Shown: positions 1 to 8,461 of the stretch, in pieces
Layout: the number at the start of each line of letters is the position of its first letter
How positions within the stretch are numbered: the stretch's first letter is position 1
Assembly: GCA_034422735.1 (NCBI GenBank)
Contig: DAOUJL010000051.1
Location: forward strand, 28,963-92,962
Direction of reading: 5' to 3'
DNA length: 64,000 nucleotides
Source: CATOSD01 sp034422735
GTDB lineage: Bacteria > Chloroflexota > Dehalococcoidia > Lucifugimonadales > CATOSD01
The notes under the pieces: generated by a model
Told to the model about the DNA's origin: nothing
What the model saw: the letters and a program-made list of their open reading frames with translations, nothing else
Database searches by the model: none
Translations under genes and position numbers: made by a program

Positions 1-630
1 AACCGGCCGCTTCCCCCGGGAAGTGAGCTGACGATAACTCAGCTTGTCGCGCTGACCGAGCCTGCAGCTCCCGATGATCCCCCTGAAGTAACCCTAGCCA
101 TCTACTGCCAGCCGCTCGACGTCAGCGCGTTCGCGAGCAGCTACATCCGGGGGGTCAGAGTCGTGACGCCGGTCACCTACGGCGCGCCGAACGCCCCGGG
201 GTCGGACGCAAAGGCCGGGAGTCCCAGGCAGCTTTTGCTCATGACCGGGCCAGACGGTCGCATCACGGAATGCCAAGGGGCCAATTTCATGTTCGTTCGG
301 GACGGGCGAGTGAAGCTGCCAAATCGCCGAAACGTGTTGCCTGGCGTGAGTATGCGCACGGCCCTTGAACTGTGCGAGGCGCTCGATATCAAGGTCGACG
401 AGGCGGAGTACTCGATAGGCGACGTCTACCACGCCAGCGAAGCGTTCGTGTCCAGCACGCGGTTCTGTCTACTTCCGGTGGCGACAGTCAACGGCTACCG
501 GCTGGGAGATGAGACGCCTGGACCCGTTACCATCAGACTGCTGGCCGCCTGGCGGAACCTAGTGGGCGTGAATTTCATCAGGCAGGCGATCGAGCAGATG
601 CCGAGAGAAGCCGACCCAGACGGTGTTTGA
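1..630 (+). CDS. Class IV aminotransferase, C-terminal part (5' end outside window)
   Basis: The frame is open from base 1 to the stop at 628-630, so about 209 residues of a longer PLP-dependent enzyme are visible. The block ITECQGANFMFVRDG followed by LPGVSMRTALELCE is the typical fold-type IV aminotransferase core (branched-chain or D-amino acid aminotransferases, aminodeoxychorismate lyase), where this segment contacts the PLP phosphate. The PLP lysine must lie upstream of the window. The substrate cannot be decided from this half. The stop codon overlaps the -35 box of the promoter for the next gene, so pyrG is probably transcribed independently of this gene. Confidence 0.8.
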   Translation, partial: NRPLPPGSELTITQLVALTEPAAPDDPPEVTLAIYCQPLDVSAFASSYIRGVRVVTPVTYGAPNAPGSDAKAGSPRQLLLMTGPDGRITECQGANFMFVRDGRVKLPNRRNVLPGVSMRTALELCEALDIKVDEAEYSIGDVYHASEAFVSSTRFCLLPVATVNGYRLGDETPGPVTIRLLAAWRNLVGVNFIRQAIEQMPREADPDGV

Positions 631-656
631 CAAGCACGCGTCTACGCGCCTATACT
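627..656 (+). promoter_or_regulatory. Sigma70-type promoter for pyrG
   Basis: Perfect -35 TTGACA (627-632), 18-nt spacer, -10 TATACT (651-656). The -35 overlaps the stop codon of the upstream aminotransferase. Transcription would begin near 663, leaving a leader of roughly 190 nt before the TTG start at 852. Confidence 0.75.
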
Positions 657-798
657 TTGCCGAGCGCGGTTACGCCCGACCAAGGGCAACGTTCCGAACG
701 CTTCCAGACTGAGACACGGCGCTTGGTTTTCGGGTACCGCTGAGCGGTAAACGCGCCTTTCCATCCTCTCGAAATGCCGTCCCCTAGCAGGTACACTT

Positions 799-830
799 GC
801 CGCGCGCCGTATTGAGACGCGCCGCGCGGC
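799..830 (+). promoter_or_regulatory. GC-rich stem-loop in the pyrG leader, just upstream of the RBS
   Basis: GCCGCGCG (799-806) pairs with CGCGCGGC (823-830), giving an 8-bp all-G/C stem with a 16-nt loop. It ends about 7 nt before the ribosome-binding site AGGAGA (837-842). No T-run follows, so it is not a normal intrinsic terminator. It could affect initiation on pyrG mRNA; that is inference. Confidence 0.45.
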
Positions 831-851
831 GTGGGATAGGAGAGCCAACCC

Positions 852-2549
852 TTGGCCGTCCGCGATGAGCCAACCAAGTTCGTGTTCGTGACCGGCGGAG
901 TCGTGAGCTCGGTCGGCAAGGGCGTAACCGTCGGCTCGATTGGCCGCATCCTCAAGAGCATGGGAATCACCGTGTCCCTTCTCAAGCTCGACCCGTATCT
1001 GAACGTAGACCCCGGCACGATGTCCCCTTACCAACATGGGGAGGTCTTCGTCACCAACGACGGCAGCGAGACGGACCTGGACCTGGGCCACTACGAACGC
1101 TTCATAGACGCCCACCTTACTAGATCGTCGAACGTGACCGCCGGACAGGTGTACAGTGACGTCATCTCGCGCGAGCGCAGGGGCGAGTTCCTGGGCGGCA
1201 CGATTCAGACCGTGCCGCACGTAACCGACGCGATCAAGCAACGCATCCTGGCCCTGGCCGACGAAAGCAAGGCGCGCGTGATTGTCGTGGAGGTCGGGGG
1301 AACCGTCGGCGACATCGAGGGTCTGCCATTTCTCGAGGCCATACGCCAGATGCGCAACGAGGTCGGCCGGGACAACGTGCTGTACATGCACGTGACCTTC
1401 CTGCCCTTCATAACTTCGACTGGCGAACTGAAGACGAAGCCGACGCAGCACAGCGTCAGAGAGCTGCGCAGCATCGGCATACATCCCGACGCAATCGTGT
1501 GCCGCAGCGACCAGGAGGTCACCGACGAAATCCGCAGCAAGATAAGCATCCACTGCGACGTTCCTCGCGAGGCCGTGCTCACACTTCCGACCGTTTCTAC
1601 GATATACGAGGTGCCGCTTATACTGGACGAGCAGGGCCTGGGCAAGTTCATCGTGGAAACGCTGGACCTGCGCGCGGAACAGCGGAACCTGGTCGATTGG
1701 CAGGAGATGGTGGGCGCCATCAAGCGGCCAAAGGACGTACTCCCAATAGCCGTGGTGGGTAAGTACGTCGACCTGCACGACGCTTACATCTCGGTCAAGG
1801 AGGCGCTTACGCACGCGGGGCTGACCCACGAACGGGACGTCGAGGTGCGTTGGGTGCACTCGGAGGACATAGAGAGATTCGGCCCGGAACATTATCTCGA
1901 CTCGGTGCAAGGCATCGTGGTGCCCGGCGGGTTCGGCCCTCGCGGGATAGAAGGGATGATAGAAACGGCCCACTACGCGAGGAAGCGCAACGTGCCGTAC
2001 CTGGGTCTGTGCCTGGGTCTGCAGGTGATGGTGATTGAGGCCGCACGGCGGATGCTTGGCAAAGCGAGGGCCAACTCTACCGAGTTCGACCCTGAAACGC
2101 CCGACCCCGTAATCGACTACATGCCCGATCAGAGAAACATCGTCGAAATGGGCGGCACCATGAGGCTCGGCATGTACCGGTGCAGCGTCGAGCGGCTTCC
2201 GAACGGCGAGAGCAGCGTGGCGTCCAACGCGTACGGCGAGAAAATGGTGGAGGAACGCCACCGACACAGGTTGGAGTTCAACAATCGTTACCGGGAGGAC
2301 TTGCAGTCTGTCGGCCTAATGCCAACCGGACTTTCGCCGGACGGGAGCCTTGTCGAGATACTGGAGATGGTGGACTCGAGGTTCATGGTTGGGGTGCAGT
2401 TCCATCCCGAGTTCTTGTCGAGGCCGAACAGACCTCACCCGCTTTTCGAGGAATTCGTCGCCGCAGCCACGAAGACGATAAGGGAAGGCAGCCAGCGCAC
2501 GCTGCCACTGGATGACGTTGATCCGGTCGCCTCTTTCCAAAAGGTGTAG
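852..2549 (+). CDS. pyrG: CTP synthase (glutamine hydrolysing)
   Basis: Converts UTP, ATP and glutamine to CTP in the cytoplasm, the last step of pyrimidine nucleotide synthesis. The 565 residues fit the family. The N-terminal synthetase half opens with FVTGGVVSSVGKG (P-loop). The C-terminal class I glutamine amidotransferase half has the nucleophile elbow GLCLGLQ (Cys387) and the His-Glu motif in VQFHPEF. The start is TTG 852, chosen because AGGAGA lies 9 nt upstream and the conserved N-terminus begins at once; no ATG fits. It is preceded by a strong promoter and a structured leader. Confidence 0.97.
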   Translation: MAVRDEPTKFVFVTGGVVSSVGKGVTVGSIGRILKSMGITVSLLKLDPYLNVDPGTMSPYQHGEVFVTNDGSETDLDLGHYERFIDAHLTRSSNVTAGQVYSDVISRERRGEFLGGTIQTVPHVTDAIKQRILALADESKARVIVVEVGGTVGDIEGLPFLEAIRQMRNEVGRDNVLYMHVTFLPFITSTGELKTKPTQHSVRELRSIGIHPDAIVCRSDQEVTDEIRSKISIHCDVPREAVLTLPTVSTIYEVPLILDEQGLGKFIVETLDLRAEQRNLVDWQEMVGAIKRPKDVLPIAVVGKYVDLHDAYISVKEALTHAGLTHERDVEVRWVHSEDIERFGPEHYLDSVQGIVVPGGFGPRGIEGMIETAHYARKRNVPYLGLCLGLQVMVIEAARRMLGKARANSTEFDPETPDPVIDYMPDQRNIVEMGGTMRLGMYRCSVERLPNGESSVASNAYGEKMVEERHRHRLEFNNRYREDLQSVGLMPTGLSPDGSLVEILEMVDSRFMVGVQFHPEFLSRPNRPHPLFEEFVAAATKTIREGSQRTLPLDDVDPVASFQKV

Positions 2550-2575
2550 ACTGAGGAAGTCTCATGTGCTAGTAT
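2547..2575 (+). promoter_or_regulatory. Candidate extended -10 promoter for rho
   Basis: TAGACT (2547-2552), 17-nt spacer, then TGC directly before TAGTAT (2570-2575), which is an extended -10. It overlaps the pyrG stop. If used, rho mRNA would have an untranslated leader of about 410 nt. Confidence 0.45.
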
Positions 2576-2993
2576 GTCAACAGATACCCCAATCGCCGAG
2601 TTAAAGCCACGCCCGCGGTCGGACGACATTGCCACCAAGGGCTGGTTGGCAACAGGTCAACGGTTGGCCTGCTACTTTCCCACCACTCCCGGTCTCACGA
2701 TCATTGGCGCAGTCTAGCTGTGATTTGCCAGGCTCCTGCGGTCATTGGCCCAAGACGGTGTGGTGCACATTGAAAAAGCGACAGATTGTCCGTACCTGCC
2801 CTAGCCGCGTCCCGCTGATACAGAGCCCGCGACTGCCGCTGCCCAAGAACTACGCAGGTGTAGCCGTTGAGGCCAGCGGCGCGGCCAGTTTTGAAAACCC
2901 CGAACTACTCATTGCAATCCCCCCGCCTCACATGGGGCGAAGATTAGGCGTCACACGAGATGCGCCGATTGGCGCGGAATCCTGGAGAGGAAC
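2550..2993 (+). other. Long gap before rho; probable rho leader with a doubtful 47-codon frame
   Basis: This 444-base stretch has no convincing gene. An ATG frame at 2574-2717 (47 codons) begins right at the candidate promoter's expected start site, but has no Shine-Dalgarno sequence and no recognisable motif. The remainder shows no strong terminator and none of the dispersed palindromic repeats seen in other gaps. Long leaders before rho are known in other bacteria, where Rho controls its own synthesis by attenuation; whether that happens here is inference. Confidence 0.4.
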
Positions 2994-4307
2994 ATGGACC
3001 TGATTGAACTGCAGCGTAAGAACAACGACCAGTTGCTCGAGACTGGCGTCGAAATGGGGGTCATAAACGAAGGCTCGAATCCCAAACGCCACGACATGCT
3101 GAATCGCATACTCCATGCGGTGGCGGAGAAGAACGAACAGATTACCGCCAGCGGCATTCTGTCGGTGGTCAACGACGGGTACGGGTTCCTGCGCCAGAAC
3201 GGCAGCCAGCAGGGTTCAGGCGACGTGTACGTCTCCCAGTCGCAGATCAGGCGCTTCGGGCTTCGCACCGGCGACAAGGTGGCCGGCCAGGTGCGCCCGC
3301 CAAAGGACGGCGAGCGCTACTTCGGTTTGCTGCGAGTGAGGAGCGTGAACGGCGCCCAGCCCGACTCGGCGGGGAACCGACCGCCGTTCGAGAGCCTTAC
3401 CCCTGTCTTTCCCACTGAGCAGATCATCCTGGAGACCAGGCCCAACTACCTCGCCCCTAGGCTCATGGATATGTTCGCCCCTATCGGACGCGGCCAACGC
3501 GGGTTGATCGTGTCGCCACCCAAGGCAGGCAAGACCACCCTGCTGAAGGACATCGCCAACGGAATCGCCATCAACTGCCCGGACATCGAGATAATGGTGG
3601 CGCTGATCGGCGAGCGTCCGGAAGAAGTAACGGACATGCGGCGCTCCATCAGCGGCGAGGTGTACAGCTCGACGTTCGACGAGCCGGTGGAAGACCACTG
3701 CAGGGTCGCGGAACTGGTGCTCGAACGGTCGAAACGCCTGGTGGAGAGCGGCAGCGACGTGGTGATTCTGCTCGACAGCATCACCCGCCTTACGAGGGCG
3801 TACAACCTGGCCGTGCCGTCCAGCGGGCGCACGCTGTCGGGCGGCATGGACCCGGTCGCGCTCTACCCGCCGAAGCGATTCTTCGGAGCGGCCCGAAACA
3901 CCGAAGAGGGGGGCAGTCTCACGATCATGGCCGCCTGCCTGGTTGACACGGGCAGCCGTATGGACGACGTGATCTACGAGGAGTTCAAGGGCACCGGCAA
4001 CATGGAAGTGCACCTGGACCGGCGGCTGGCTGAGCGGCGAGTCTTCCCGGCGATGGACATTCACCGCAGCGGCACGCGCCGTGAGGAGCTCCTGCTGGAC
4101 GAGGATACGCTACGGCAGGTGTGGCTGTTCCGCCGCTTTATCAGCACGAGAATCTCGGCCGACAACGCCACCCCCTGGGAGGTCAACGAAGAGGTGTTGC
4201 AGCGACTGAGGAAGAGCAGGAACAACGCCGAGTACCTGCAACTGCTGGAGGAACAGTACAAGATGGCCCAGATGAGCCGTCAGCCGGCTACTGCTGGGAG
4301 GCGTTAA
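2994..4307 (+). CDS. rho: Transcription termination factor Rho
   Basis: Hexameric RNA-dependent ATPase that ends transcription of untranslated RNA. The 437 residues show an N-terminal helical part (1-45) and a cold-shock-like RNA-binding domain (about 50-120, with GILSVVNDGYGFLR). The ATPase core follows, with Walker A SPPKAGKTT (174-182) and the Rho signature around LVDTGSRMDDVIYEEFKGTGN. The start ATG 2994 is preceded by GGAGAGGA. The gene ends inside the 3' end of the opposing membrane-protein gene (20-bp overlap). Confidence 0.97.
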   Translation: MDLIELQRKNNDQLLETGVEMGVINEGSNPKRHDMLNRILHAVAEKNEQITASGILSVVNDGYGFLRQNGSQQGSGDVYVSQSQIRRFGLRTGDKVAGQVRPPKDGERYFGLLRVRSVNGAQPDSAGNRPPFESLTPVFPTEQIILETRPNYLAPRLMDMFAPIGRGQRGLIVSPPKAGKTTLLKDIANGIAINCPDIEIMVALIGERPEEVTDMRRSISGEVYSSTFDEPVEDHCRVAELVLERSKRLVESGSDVVILLDSITRLTRAYNLAVPSSGRTLSGGMDPVALYPPKRFFGAARNTEEGGSLTIMAACLVDTGSRMDDVIYEEFKGTGNMEVHLDRRLAERRVFPAMDIHRSGTRREELLLDEDTLRQVWLFRRFISTRISADNATPWEVNEEVLQRLRKSRNNAEYLQLLEEQYKMAQMSRQPATAGRR

Positions 4308-6402
4308 CCAACTGGTCCCTCAGCCCACCCAGGACGCGCTCGGCCTCAGGGTTCGCTTCAAAGAACCCGTTGAGGAGTTCGGCACCCGCGCCGTGGTCGC
4401 CCTCTAGGGATAGCTGCCTGGCCCGTAGCTGGAACACTTCCCATCTTCCCGGCGCAATCTCCGTCGCCTGGTCGGTGAACGCCCTGGCAAGGGCGAGGTA
4501 CCGCTCATCCTGCGACGATGCCGACTGGTACACTAGTCCGAGCGCGACAACGATGTGCCAGTTCTCCGGCTCCACCTCCAGCGCCTCCTCGGCCTCGCTG
4601 TCAGTGGTAAACATCACGCCCACCGCCCGCTCGGGCGGCAGCAGGGGCACCTCCCTGGCCACGATTTCGAACAGGTCGCGGCGCGGATAGTTGCCGAGAC
4701 CGGGGAACAGGTCCGCGGACTCGGACAGGCCGTCTATGCGCTCTTCAAGCTCGATCGAGGCGACTCTGACGTCGCGGTAGTTCTGCGCGGCGACCCAGAC
4801 GCGGACGTTCACGAACAGGATGGCCGCCACGACCAGGGCCGCAATGGACACCGACCCGTAGAGGAATCGGGCGTCACGCGCGAGCGCGGGCACCGAGTCC
4901 ATGCGTCTCGCCAGGCGGCGGAGCATCGTGTCTCGCAGGGCGTTGTCCGAGGGCGACGCCTCTCGTGCGTGTGCCTCAGTCTCCATCCACGCGACGAACG
5001 CGGCCAGCATGACGAACTGAAGCAGCATCGTCGCCGTGTCGAACAGGAAGAGGTTTTGTACGAAGTAGCCCAACAGCGAGGCGCCGATGACGAGCGTGAA
5101 CATCTGATCGGCGGCGTCCTCCCGGCGCGCGCGGTTCAACACGGCCCAGAACATCAACACCCAGATGGCCATGTAGCTCAGAAAGCCCAGTGCGCCCTTT
5201 GTGGCCAGTTCCTCGATCGGTTTGCTGTGGGCCTGGTCGAATTTTTCCAGGGACGGGTTGGTCTCCGAGACGTACCGCCCAAAGGGGACATGGTAGTTCT
5301 CCGGCCCCCAGCCGAGTATTGGCCTCGCGGCGAAGGCGCTGAGGCCGGCGGCTACGGAATGAATGCGCCCCTGGATAGAATGGTCTTCGAAACCGGCGCT
5401 CGCCAGCCTCTGCAGCATCACGTTCGACTCGGAAATCGGCTCGAACGCGGGGGCGTTTCTGATTGCCAGGAAGGCCACACCTCCCGCGACCAGAACCGCG
5501 ACGATTACGGTGGCCGCGATTCTGAGCGGTCTCAGCTTTCCGATGAAAATGTAGCAGACGCCCAGAGCGAGTAGAGCCGCGGCGACGCCGACTACCACGC
5601 CGCGCGTTCCGCTGTAGATCATCACCCAGAGATTGAGCGAGGCGGTGGCGGCCCAGAAGAGCCTCCATCCCCATAGCGATAGGTCGAGTTCTTCCTCGGC
5701 CGCGCGTCGCTGGGCGCGTCGCCGGGCTGCCGCTCGGCGACGGCGCGGCTGCACTGCGGGCGGTTCGGCGCGGTCGTCACGCTGGATGAACGACTGCGCC
5801 AGGAAGCCGAGCGCCAGCAGGACGTTCACGAGCATGTACGCGCCAACGTAGGTCGCGTTGCCCAGCGTCAACTCGAGCCGGGTGTTCTGCTCAAAGAAAT
5901 CAAAGGGTGGCACCTGCACGCCTATCAGCTTGCCCGCGCCGAGGAGCGCCAGAAAGAGGCTCACCGCCAGGTTGACGTTCAGGAGCATTCGCCAGTTGGC
6001 GGCGGTGCGCAGGGTGGAAACGAGGACGACCGCGAAGGCCAGCCAGTGGGCCAGATCGACGATGCCCTGCATCCGCTCGTAGGTAGACCAGATGCTGCGA
6101 AGGAGGCTGACGCCGAACAGACCCGCCAGCAGAGCGACGGCCAGATAGAGCGCAAACGCCTGAATGATCCGCGACCCCGGCAGCCGGTACTCGGGGCGCA
6201 TCCAGGCAAGAAGGATCCAGGCGCCGAACGCCACCTCGATTAGAATGTGGGAATAGACTGCCTTGCCAACGATGAACGGGAAGATGGAGCTGAAGGTGAC
6301 GACCAGAGGCGTCAAGAAAGTAAGGCCGGCGGCGGCGAATACGACTATCAGCAAGCTCTGCTTCAGCACGTCGTCGGACTGTTCGCTCGCCCGTGTCGTC
6401 AT
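4288..6402 (-). CDS. O-antigen ligase-like (Wzy/WaaL family) membrane protein with C-terminal helical repeats
   Basis: About 704 residues. The first two thirds hold roughly a dozen hydrophobic segments, beginning with LLIVVFAAAGLTFL. The loop IQGRIHSVAAGLSAFAARPILGWGPENY is characteristic of the Wzy_C/O-antigen ligase family, which joins or polymerises surface glycans outside the inner membrane. After the last membrane segment (ALVVAAILFVNVRVWVAA) a soluble tail of about 150 residues has TPR-like helical pairs. The start is ATG 6402, 5-6 nt after GGGGGT; a frame extension to TTG 6444 lacks an RBS. No glycan gene cluster surrounds it, so the substrate is unknown. Confidence 0.8.
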   Translation of the reverse strand: MTTRASEQSDDVLKQSLLIVVFAAAGLTFLTPLVVTFSSIFPFIVGKAVYSHILIEVAFGAWILLAWMRPEYRLPGSRIIQAFALYLAVALLAGLFGVSLLRSIWSTYERMQGIVDLAHWLAFAVVLVSTLRTAANWRMLLNVNLAVSLFLALLGAGKLIGVQVPPFDFFEQNTRLELTLGNATYVGAYMLVNVLLALGFLAQSFIQRDDRAEPPAVQPRRRRAAARRRAQRRAAEEELDLSLWGWRLFWAATASLNLWVMIYSGTRGVVVGVAAALLALGVCYIFIGKLRPLRIAATVIVAVLVAGGVAFLAIRNAPAFEPISESNVMLQRLASAGFEDHSIQGRIHSVAAGLSAFAARPILGWGPENYHVPFGRYVSETNPSLEKFDQAHSKPIEELATKGALGFLSYMAIWVLMFWAVLNRARREDAADQMFTLVIGASLLGYFVQNLFLFDTATMLLQFVMLAAFVAWMETEAHAREASPSDNALRDTMLRRLARRMDSVPALARDARFLYGSVSIAALVVAAILFVNVRVWVAAQNYRDVRVASIELEERIDGLSESADLFPGLGNYPRRDLFEIVAREVPLLPPERAVGVMFTTDSEAEEALEVEPENWHIVVALGLVYQSASSQDERYLALARAFTDQATEIAPGRWEVFQLRARQLSLEGDHGAGAELLNGFFEANPEAERVLGGLRDQLVNASQQ

Positions 6403-6623
6403 CCGTATACCCCCGTCGGTCTGCGCTTCAAGGTGCCCGCGCAATTATAGGTTTGCTGGCGCATGCCAGTCAATTTGGGCGCGACCTCGTTCCGGACCGG
6501 GCGGTTAGAGGATGAACCCTGATTGTGTTACCATATGGGCGACTCGTAACACTCGCACAGACGTCGCTCGGAAAGCAACCTTCGCCCGCGGCGGCGGGCA
6601 AGCGTCACCGCAAAGGAGGCATC

Positions 6624-7778
6624 GTGAAACTTACCATTTCCTGTATCAAGGCTGACGTGGGGTCCATCGGCGGTCACACCAAGCCGTCGGAGAGGATGAT
6701 GGACGCCGTAAGGGGCGAGGTCGCGAGGGCCATCGACGAAGGGCTGATCATCGACGGCTGGACGTCGTACACCGGTGACGACATTGCGATTCTGATGTCG
6801 CACACACGGGGCGAAAACGACGAGGACGTGCACCAGTTTGCATGGGACACGTTCATCAAGGCGACCGAGATCGCCAGGGAGTACGGACTGTACGGCGCGG
6901 GCCAGGACCTGCTGGTGGACGCGCCCTCCGGCAACGTGAGAGGCGCTGGCCCAGCGGTGGCGGAGATCGAGATGGACCACACGCTGGAAGCCCCCAGGCC
7001 GGCGGAGTCGATCATGCTGTTCGCGGCCGACAAGTGCGGTCCGGGCGCTTACAATCTGCCCATCTTCCTGGGCTTTGCCGATCCGATGTACTGCGGCGGG
7101 CTGATGTTGCCGCAGATGATCAAGGGCTTCACCTTTCACATCATCGACATGGATAACACGGGCGGCGACAGCATCATCGAACTGAACGCGCCGGAAGACT
7201 ACTACCAGATCACCGCCCTGCTTCGGGACAACGAGCGCTTCGGTATCGACGGCATCTACTCCCGGACCAACGGGCAGCGAGCCGTGTCCGTGTCGGCGCA
7301 GCGCCTGCACTCGATCGCCGGAGTCTACACCGGGAAGGACGACCCGATAGCACTGGTGCGCAACCAGGGTATCTTCCCCGCGCCGGAGGAGATCATATCG
7401 ACTTTCACCAAGGCCCACTTCGTCGGCGGCGACGCGCGCGGCTCCCACGTCATGCCCATCATGCCAGTGGCGCTGAACACGCCCGTGACCGGGCCGTACT
7501 GCCTGCCGCTGGTATCCGCTGCCGGATTCTCCGTCAACCGCGACGGCATGTTCTCGGACTCGCACATCGATTTCTTCGACAACCCGGTGTGGGACGAGGT
7601 GCGCGCGCACGCACAGCGCAAGGGCATCGACATGCGCTCCCAGGGCTGGTCGGGCGCGGCCATGCTGCCCTACAGCGAGCTCGAATACGGAGGCTTCCGC
7701 GACACCGTGACCGGGCTGGTGGACAGGTTCTCGTTCAAGAACGGCGCGCACGCCGGCGTTCCCGCCGACGACAACTAG
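6624..7778 (+). CDS. fbp: Fructose-1,6-bisphosphate aldolase/phosphatase (class V, archaeal type)
   Basis: Bifunctional gluconeogenic enzyme that condenses triose phosphates and dephosphorylates the product to fructose-6-phosphate. The 384 residues begin KLTISCIKADVGSIGGHTKP, the near-invariant metal-binding N-terminus of this family. DPMYCGGLMLPQMIKGFTF carries active-site Tyr/Lys-type residues of the family. GTG 6624 is chosen as start because AAAGGAGG (6612-6619) lies 4 nt upstream; a frame extension to 6525 is unlike the family. The type is best known from archaea and deep-branching bacteria. It sits with other housekeeping genes and has no glycolytic partner here. Confidence 0.93.
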   Translation: MKLTISCIKADVGSIGGHTKPSERMMDAVRGEVARAIDEGLIIDGWTSYTGDDIAILMSHTRGENDEDVHQFAWDTFIKATEIAREYGLYGAGQDLLVDAPSGNVRGAGPAVAEIEMDHTLEAPRPAESIMLFAADKCGPGAYNLPIFLGFADPMYCGGLMLPQMIKGFTFHIIDMDNTGGDSIIELNAPEDYYQITALLRDNERFGIDGIYSRTNGQRAVSVSAQRLHSIAGVYTGKDDPIALVRNQGIFPAPEEIISTFTKAHFVGGDARGSHVMPIMPVALNTPVTGPYCLPLVSAAGFSVNRDGMFSDSHIDFFDNPVWDEVRAHAQRKGIDMRSQGWSGAAMLPYSELEYGGFRDTVTGLVDRFSFKNGAHAGVPADDN

Positions 7779-7822
7779 CGCGGTTCGCGAATCCGAACCC
7801 GCTCCTGAGACCTGGCGCCGAC

Positions 7823-8431
7823 GTGACACTGGAAAAACTCCTGATCGCCACCAGGAACCCCGGCAAGCTGCGCGAGCTGGCGGTCCTACTGTCCGACGCG
7901 CCGGCCGAGCTGGTCTCGCTGGCGGACGTGGGCATCGACTTGGACGTCGAGGAGACAGGGACGACGTTCGAGGCCAATGCCGCGCTCAAGGCGCGCTCCT
8001 ATTGTGCCCTCAGCGGCCTGCCCACGCTCGCCGACGACTCGGGGCTTGAGGTGGACGCGCTGGGTGGGGAGCCGGGGGTCTATTCGGCCCGGTACGCCGG
8101 TGAGGGCGCCAGCGACGAGCAACGCGTCGCCCGGTTGTACGAGCGCCTAGAGGGCATTTCGGCGAGCGAATGGGATGCGCGCTTCAGGTGCGTGATAGCC
8201 ATTGTGCGGCCCGACACTCCCGACTCCGAGATCGAGTTCTTCGAGGGCGTGTGCGAGGGTCGTATCGTTAGGCCGCCCAGGGGCGACAACGGGTTTGGAT
8301 ACGATCCGGCTTTCCTGTTTCCCTCTCTCGGCAGGACGATGGCGGAACTGACCACTTCAGAGAAGAACAGACTGAGCCACCGGGCGATGGCGGCGAGCAA
8401 GGCAGTAGCGGCGTTGAAGGCGGGCGTGTAG
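7823..8431 (+). CDS. rdgB: Non-canonical purine NTP pyrophosphatase, RdgB/HAM1 family
   Basis: Hydrolyses dITP, XTP and related nucleotides to the monophosphate, keeping deaminated bases out of DNA and RNA. The 202 residues contain the full set of family motifs: LIATRNPGKLREL at the N-terminus, TFEANAALKA, LADDSGLEVDALGG, PRGDNGFGYDP and SHRAMA near the end. The GTG 7823 start gives the normal family N-terminus but has only a weak RBS. It lies 44 nt after the FBP aldolase/phosphatase gene and may be co-transcribed with it. Confidence 0.94.
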   Translation: MTLEKLLIATRNPGKLRELAVLLSDAPAELVSLADVGIDLDVEETGTTFEANAALKARSYCALSGLPTLADDSGLEVDALGGEPGVYSARYAGEGASDEQRVARLYERLEGISASEWDARFRCVIAIVRPDTPDSEIEFFEGVCEGRIVRPPRGDNGFGYDPAFLFPSLGRTMAELTTSEKNRLSHRAMAASKAVAALKAGV

Positions 8432-8461
8432 GCGGAACTTAGCGCAGAAGGACACGTAATC

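Noticed and set aside
642..2267. Long minus-strand open frame (541 codons) opposite pyrG
   Set aside because: It lies wholly antisense to a clear CTP synthase and has His/Arg/Val-rich composition typical of GC-rich shadow frames, with no domain.
2629..3003. Plus-strand frame of 124 codons before rho
   Set aside because: No RBS or domain, and it runs out of frame into the rho start.
6525..6623. N-terminal extension of the FBP aldolase/phosphatase
   Set aside because: The extension is unlike the family, and an ideal AAAGGAGG site points to GTG 6624.
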